Source: Ruminococcus sp. UBA3665 (GTDB lineage Bacteria > Bacillota > Clostridia > Oscillospirales > Ruminococcaceae). From it: 19,399 nucleotides of DNA. Shown piece by piece: positions 15,771 through 19,399 of the stretch. The stretch lies in the NCBI GenBank assembly GCA_002373165.1, contig DFJS01000033.1, positions 1 to 19,399 on the forward strand, read 5' to 3'. Under the pieces are notes generated by a model. The model was not told the DNA's origin and ran no database searches. It saw only the letters and a program-made list of their open reading frames with translations. The first letter of the stretch is position 1, and each line of letters starts with the position of its first letter. Both the position numbers and the translations under genes were made by a program.

Positions 15771-16490
15771 ACGATTTGGCGAATTTGTCAGCTGGTCGAA
15801 AATAAAATTGTCATATTCCTGCTGTATCTGTTTGATTCTGGCACGACTAAACAAAATTTTTCTGCCATCCTGGAGGGTGCAGGAAAGCCGCCCCATTTCT
15901 GCAATGTAATTGGGATTGACCAGTATTCCTCTGGAAATCCATATAAAAGAAGAACCTACCTGCTGACGAAGCTGTTCAAACGTCAGCGGTACAGTCAGTA
16001 TTTCATCCGCAAACAGCTTGATTTTTACTTTATGACTTTCGCTTTCACAGACGGCAATTTCATCAAGATACAGGAAACGCCGTACACTTCCGATTTTTAT
16101 GTGAATTCCGCACCGTACAGGAGCAGAATTGACCGGAATCCGGCTGAATACTTCGGCAATGTCAGCCATACTGAAAGGCTTGACGATATAATGCACTGCA
16201 CGATGTGCAAACGCTTCCACCGCATAATCCCGACTGGAAGTGATAAACGCAAAATAGGGTGATTTTCCAGGAAATTCTTTACGAATCTCCGAAACAAGCT
16301 CCATGCCGTTCATTTCCGGCATTAAAATATCAAGAAACAGACAGAAGAATTTCATTCCGTTCCGGAGTGCCTCCAGCAATTCTTTACTTCTGGTAAAGCA
16401 TATAATTTCATCATTCGGACGGATTTCAGAAATCATTCTGTCTAAATTACTCAAATCCTCTACGTCATCATCACAAATCCCGATTTTCAT
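15759..16490 (-). CDS. LytTR-family response regulator
   Basis: 243 residues. Residues 1-118 form a receiver domain with the acidic pocket D7-D9, phospho-acceptor D54 (LFLDILMPEMNG), T84 and K104 (VKPF). A LytTR DNA-binding domain fills about 126-225, with the typical ISRGILVNPNYIAEM near its end. This is the AgrA/ComE/PlnC family, which binds paired 9-bp direct repeats about 21-22 bp apart, and two such pairs occur in this window. The ATG is 2 nt after the kinase stop, so translation is probably coupled. Likely targets are its own operon and the export operon. Confidence 0.96.
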   Translation of the reverse strand: MKIGICDDDVEDLSNLDRMISEIRPNDEIICFTRSKELLEALRNGMKFFCLFLDILMPEMNGMELVSEIRKEFPGKSPYFAFITSSRDYAVEAFAHRAVHYIVKPFSMADIAEVFSRIPVNSAPVRCGIHIKIGSVRRFLYLDEIAVCESESHKVKIKLFADEILTVPLTFEQLRQQVGSSFIWISRGILVNPNYIAEMGRLSCTLQDGRKILFSRARIKQIQQEYDNFIFDQLTNSPNRFSL

Positions 16491-16492
16491 AC

Positions 16493-17875
16493 TTATACTT
16501 TGCCTTTCTTCACTGACAGGGAAATTCTTGTTGTCCAGAGATGTTTGTCTTTTTCAAAACGGAAACTTGCCCGTCCATGATATTTGTCTGCAATCCATTG
16601 AATGCGCTTCAGCCCTCGTCCGCCGTCTTCATTCATGCTTGCATAGGCATTGGCAGACAAAAAAGTACCCTGTTCCTGTTCAGTAACATCTGCGGTATAA
16701 ACCACATTGATGCAGGGATTGATGACCTGAATTGCCAGCGTATCTTTGACAATGCCCACAACGGCACTGATTTCTGGTACTTCGCCTGTCTGCTCACGGA
16801 AACAGACGGCAGCATTAAGGGCATTTTCCAGTGCATTTGATATTAACAGAGTCAAATCCGTATCATCAACAGAAATTTCTCCGCATACTGCCGAAATCTG
16901 CATAGAAATATGCTTTTCTTTTGCATAGCCGGTATAATACTGAAACAAAGCATTGAGGCATTTGTTTTCGCAGAAGAAAATATCGGTATGCTTTGTCAGA
17001 CTGACAATTTTTTCAATATAGGGTTTCAGGCCGGAAAATCCATCCCGTTCGCTGACAGCATCGAGCTGCCGCAGCAATTGCCGCAAATCATGGTACACAT
17101 CACGGGAATGTTCCATTTCATGCTGTAAACTGACGGTATTTTCACGCAGAAGTGCCATGTGCATCTGTTCTTCTGCTTCCTTTGCCCGAAACAGTGCTGT
17201 CCGGAATAAGACGAAATACAGCAGAGCAAGTATCAGTAAAAGAAACAACGTTACCGGAATGATACACCATACAGAGAATCCCATCGCCGCAAACATTCCG
17301 ACACAGAAAAAGGCAAACATGAAATTCATGACAGTGAAAAGCTCCAGAATGCCGATTTCAAGCCACATTGTTCTTCGTGTGACCATGCGCAGATATTCTT
17401 TTAGAATTTTTTTCTCAAACACACCCGTCAGAGGAATAAAGAACACCGCAGCCAGATACAACAGCAAAACGGTAATGCTGTCCTGAAACATAGGGTTTGT
17501 TTCTGTTATTTCTTCTCCGGAAAGGATTGCTTTTTCTGCACTGTAGGCCATTGCAAGCGTGTTCTGAGCTTTCAAAGGAAAAACAGAACTAAAAACCGTA
17601 ACAGACTTTTTGGTGAACCGTTCCCGATTTAAGCAATAAAATACCAACAGTACCAACAGCAGGGCAGCATCTAAATACCAGTCCACCAAATCACCGGATG
17701 AGAAAAAAGGGAAAAATGCCGCCGCAATACTGCCTGCTGTCCCAAGAATGCTGTATAAATATTTTCGCCGGATACGAAAATCATTCTCCTGATACGGCAG
17801 AAACAGAAATATCACCATCGGAATGACCTGTATGCAGAACACTGCAATATTTTGTAAATAGGTTATAACTGTCAT
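16493..17875 (-). CDS. GHKL (HPK10, AgrC/ComD-like) sensor histidine kinase
   Basis: 460 residues from the ATG at 17875, which GATGAGG (17885-17891) precedes by 9 nt. The in-frame ATG at 17890 would be only about 6 nt from the predicted transcription start, with no room for a ribosome site. Six hydrophobic spans fill about residues 1-230. A coiled linker leads to the phospho-acceptor H262 in DVYHDLRQLLRQL. The ATPase domain has an N box (LLISNALENALNAA) and a G box (GGRGLKRIQWIADKYHG). Such six-span kinases are receptors for exported peptides in agr, com and pln systems. It is encoded directly before its LytTR regulator. Its ligand is not proven; the double-glycine peptide is the natural candidate. 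Confidence 0.93.
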   Translation of the reverse strand: MTVITYLQNIAVFCIQVIPMVIFLFLPYQENDFRIRRKYLYSILGTAGSIAAAFFPFFSSGDLVDWYLDAALLLVLLVFYCLNRERFTKKSVTVFSSVFPLKAQNTLAMAYSAEKAILSGEEITETNPMFQDSITVLLLYLAAVFFIPLTGVFEKKILKEYLRMVTRRTMWLEIGILELFTVMNFMFAFFCVGMFAAMGFSVWCIIPVTLFLLLILALLYFVLFRTALFRAKEAEEQMHMALLRENTVSLQHEMEHSRDVYHDLRQLLRQLDAVSERDGFSGLKPYIEKIVSLTKHTDIFFCENKCLNALFQYYTGYAKEKHISMQISAVCGEISVDDTDLTLLISNALENALNAAVCFREQTGEVPEISAVVGIVKDTLAIQVINPCINVVYTADVTEQEQGTFLSANAYASMNEDGGRGLKRIQWIADKYHGRASFRFEKDKHLWTTRISLSVKKGKV

Positions 17876-17884
17876 ATCAACCAA

Positions 17885-17891
17885 CCTCATC
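17885..17891 (-). promoter_or_regulatory. Ribosome binding site that sets the kinase start
   Basis: GATGAGG on the minus strand lies 9 nt before the ATG at 17875. The upstream ATG (17890) is part of this motif, so the kinase likely begins MTVITYLQN rather than at the longer frame. Confidence 0.65.
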
Positions 17892-17902
17892 TTTTTTATT
17901 TT

Positions 17903-17931
17903 ATTATCGCTGATAAATATCCGGTTGTCAA
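17903..17931 (-). promoter_or_regulatory. Promoter of the kinase/regulator operon
   Basis: A perfect TTGACA (-35, 17931-17926) and GATAAT (-10, 17908-17903; 5/6) are 17 bp apart. The predicted transcription start is near 17896, giving a leader of about 20 nt. A consensus -35 suggests basal transcription of the sensing pair even without activation. Confidence 0.85.
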
Positions 17932-17941
17932 CTGTTTTTGC

Positions 17942-17972
17942 GCCAATGGTGATGTTTTTTTACACGAGTGGT
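17942..17972 (-). promoter_or_regulatory. LytTR-type direct-repeat binding site upstream of the kinase gene
   Basis: On the minus strand ACCACTCGT (17972-17964) and ACCATTGGC (17950-17942) are spaced by 13 bp (22-bp period), with an A-tract between them as at 15703-15733. The proximal repeat ends 10 bp before the -35 and 33 bp before the -10. This predicts autoactivation of the kinase/regulator operon. Confidence 0.78.
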
Positions 17973-18032
17973 ATCTGTGAGGCTTTATTATCGCATAAAT
18001 GAAGGCGTGAATAAGAATATATCTTCTTCGCT

Positions 18033-18047
18033 CAGAAGTCACTTCTG
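18033..18047. repeat. 15-bp dyad, candidate operator
   Basis: CAGAAGT-C-ACTTCTG is a perfect 7-bp inverted repeat around one base. The loop is too small for a stable hairpin, so a protein-binding dyad is more likely than an RNA structure. No regulator can be named. Confidence 0.3.
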
Positions 18048-18142
18048 GAATACATAAGTCATTACTGTGTCGATGCTGCCGAACTTTTTTCTCTGAATTC
18101 TTTAATAGTTGTAAGCCGTCTTGAATTTCCTTATTTTTTATC

Positions 18143-18171
18143 ATTATAGCACATTTCAGAAAAAATTGCAA
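18143..18171 (-). promoter_or_regulatory. Strong orphan minus-strand promoter
   Basis: TTGCAA (18171-18166), 17 bp, then TATAAT (18148-18143) preceded by TGC (extended -10). Transcription would start near 18136 and run about 260 nt before the first kinase codon, through the LytTR sites. It could supply extra transcript to the kinase operon or make a separate RNA. Confidence 0.65.
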
Positions 18172-18222
18172 GATAATGTGATAACTTTGACTCTGCTGGA
18201 TTCAAAGTTATACTTTCGTCTA

Positions 18223-18251
18223 TTGTAATTTCCTTTAAAATGTGATATAAT
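18223..18251 (+). promoter_or_regulatory. Promoter of the oxidoreductase gene
   Basis: TTGTAA (18223-18228), 17 bp, then TATAAT (18246-18251) with TGA before it as an extended -10. Transcription would start near 18258 and leave an untranslated leader of about 148 nt. A second TATAAT at 18328-18333 has no matching -35 box. Confidence 0.7.
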
Positions 18252-18405
18252 GAAAATGGGTAACAAAGAAAATTCGTTGTTGGTGTATTCTTCCTGAAAA
18301 ATGGAGATTCTTAGCACAGCGTATTAATATAATGGTAAATACCGCTAAATTAGACGAAATGTATTATGCAAAAATATATTGATACAATACAGAAAGGAAA
18401 TGTAC

Positions 18406-19398
18406 ATGCAGAATAATAGAAAAATCCGCTGGGGAATCATCGGAACGGGCAGAATCGCTCATACATTTGCGGAAGCTCTTTCCGGCTGTGAAGAGGCGGA
18501 GTTATATGCAGTCGCATCCAGAACGGCTCAGAAAGCTGCTGATTTTGCTGAAAAATTCGGCTTTCTGAAATCTTACGGCAGTTATGCCGAACTCGCTCAG
18601 GATGAAAATATCGACGTTGTGTATATTGCAACGCCGATGAGTTCGCACTGTCATGATGCGAAATTATGTCTTGCACATGATAAAAATGTTCTCTGTGAAA
18701 AGTCCGTTACGCTGAATTTGCATCAGCTGGAAGAGCTTCTCGAACTTGCAAAGATGAAAAATTTGTTCTTTATGGAAGCCATGTGGATGAAATGCCGTCC
18801 GGCTTACCGGAAAGCAATGGAATGGCTTAAAGCTGGCAGAATCGGACAAGTCCGGTATATCAAGGCAGATTTCAGCAATTTTGTTCCTTTTGATGCCAAT
18901 GACAGACTGTTCCGTGCTGACTGCGGAGGCGGTGCCTTGCTTGACCTTGCAGTTTATCCGCTGACACTGATTTATGATGTATTAGCAAGTCCGGACAGTA
19001 TTATCAGCAATGCAAATATTCAGAACGGCATTGACTGGAGTAATCATATTTTACTGCGCTATCCGGACGGAGTTTTTGCATCAGTTGACAGCGGCTTTGA
19101 AATTCCACTCCGGAATAATGCTGTGATTTCCGGCACTGACGGAATGATTCTGTTCGGAGACTGGTTTCTCTGTACCAGAGATGTGACTTTATACGACAGA
19201 GCCGGGACTGAAACAGAATCCTGTCATTTTGAAAACCGAATCAACGGCTATGAATACGAGATTGAAGAAGTGCATCACTGCTTAAAAAATAACTTGAAAG
19301 AAAGCACTCTGATTCCGTATCAGTCCACAGCCGGAGTCATGAAAATCATGGATGAGTGCCGGAAACAATGGGGCTTATCATTTCCGGAAGAATCCTGA
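18406..19398 (+). CDS. Gfo/Idh/MocA-family NAD(P)-dependent oxidoreductase
   Basis: 330 residues, complete and of normal family length. The ATG at 18406 is preferred because AAAGGA (18393-18398) is 7 nt upstream; in-frame ATG 18400 and TTG 18379 are badly placed. The N-terminal Rossmann motif is G13-T-G15-R-I-A18. The family EKP motif reads E98-K99-S100, so the usual proline is replaced. The substrate domain carries MEAMWMKCRPAY and GGGALLDLAVYPL, typical of the sugar or dihydrodiol dehydrogenase-like branch. Enzymes of this family oxidise or reduce sugars, inositols or related polyols in the cytosol; the substrate cannot be read here. It has its own promoter and no evident link to the peptide system. 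Confidence 0.94.
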   Translation: MQNNRKIRWGIIGTGRIAHTFAEALSGCEEAELYAVASRTAQKAADFAEKFGFLKSYGSYAELAQDENIDVVYIATPMSSHCHDAKLCLAHDKNVLCEKSVTLNLHQLEELLELAKMKNLFFMEAMWMKCRPAYRKAMEWLKAGRIGQVRYIKADFSNFVPFDANDRLFRADCGGGALLDLAVYPLTLIYDVLASPDSIISNANIQNGIDWSNHILLRYPDGVFASVDSGFEIPLRNNAVISGTDGMILFGDWFLCTRDVTLYDRAGTETESCHFENRINGYEYEIEEVHHCLKNNLKESTLIPYQSTAGVMKIMDECRKQWGLSFPEES

Positions 19399-19399
19399 C

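Larger units (their letters stand above)
17973..18405. other. Intergenic region without a convincing gene
   Basis: This stretch of about 430 bp separates the minus-strand kinase operon from the plus-strand oxidoreductase. It holds a strong minus-strand promoter, a 15-bp dyad and a plus-strand promoter. A minus-strand open frame (17896-18171) crosses it, but its possible start codons overlap the promoter and have no ribosome site, and it runs through the LytTR boxes. A small RNA, a long leader of the kinase mRNA or gene remains are all possible. Confidence 0.6.

Noticed and set aside
17896..18171. A 91-codon minus-strand frame before the kinase gene
   Set aside because: Its first Met codons lie in or upstream of the promoter that would transcribe it, there is no ribosome site, and it runs through the LytTR repeats and the kinase promoter.

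Overview
The window reads as a chromosomal segment of a Gram-positive Clostridia-type gut bacterium, possibly Oscillospiraceae/Ruminococcus-like (taxonomy inferred). The reasons are AAGGAGG-type ribosome binding sites, some TTG starts, an LPxTG cell-wall anchored giant protein, a GHKL kinase with a LytTR regulator, a SpoIIE-type phosphatase with a STAS protein, and moderate G+C. Apart from one small gene and the last gene, everything lies on the minus strand.

Left end (1-2605, minus): a STAS anti-sigma-factor antagonist overlaps by ATGA a large membrane-bound SpoIIE/PP2C phosphatase that runs off the window edge. No anti-sigma kinase is visible. A perfect 11-bp inverted repeat lies in the STAS upstream region. 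On the plus strand at 2771-2932 is a 53-residue single-membrane-span protein with its own extended -10 promoter and ribosome binding site.

Core (15602 down to 2970, minus): a probable operon of five genes. They are a short HlyD-like NHLP secretion protein, a C39 peptidase/ABC exporter with an intact Cys/His/Asp triad, a second NHLP-type ABC exporter, a 2504-residue Sec-exported LPQTG surface protein (Calx-beta-like, propeller-like, CARDB-like and Ig-like regions), and a 55-codon gene at its 3' end. The last encodes a textbook double-glycine leader (ELDDDDLDEVAGG) followed by a 22-residue cationic, Cys-free core peptide. This is the probable exporter substrate, and it is easily missed because it is short.

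Regulators (17875 down to 15759, minus): a six-span HPK10/GHKL histidine kinase and a LytTR response regulator, closed by an intrinsic terminator that overlaps the regulator stop codon. Upstream of both the kinase gene and the HlyD-led operon lie matching pairs of LytTR-type direct repeats (22-bp period, 32-33 bp from the -10). The kinase promoter has a consensus -35 and the export operon promoter does not. This is the layout of a peptide-pheromone circuit: a processed double-glycine peptide is exported, sensed by the kinase, and the regulator activates both its own operon and the export/surface-protein operon. The circuit is inferred; its components and DNA sites are directly visible.

Right end: a 515-bp intergenic region with a strong orphan minus-strand promoter, a small dyad and a plus-strand promoter, followed by a complete Gfo/Idh/MocA-family oxidoreductase (18406-19398, plus).
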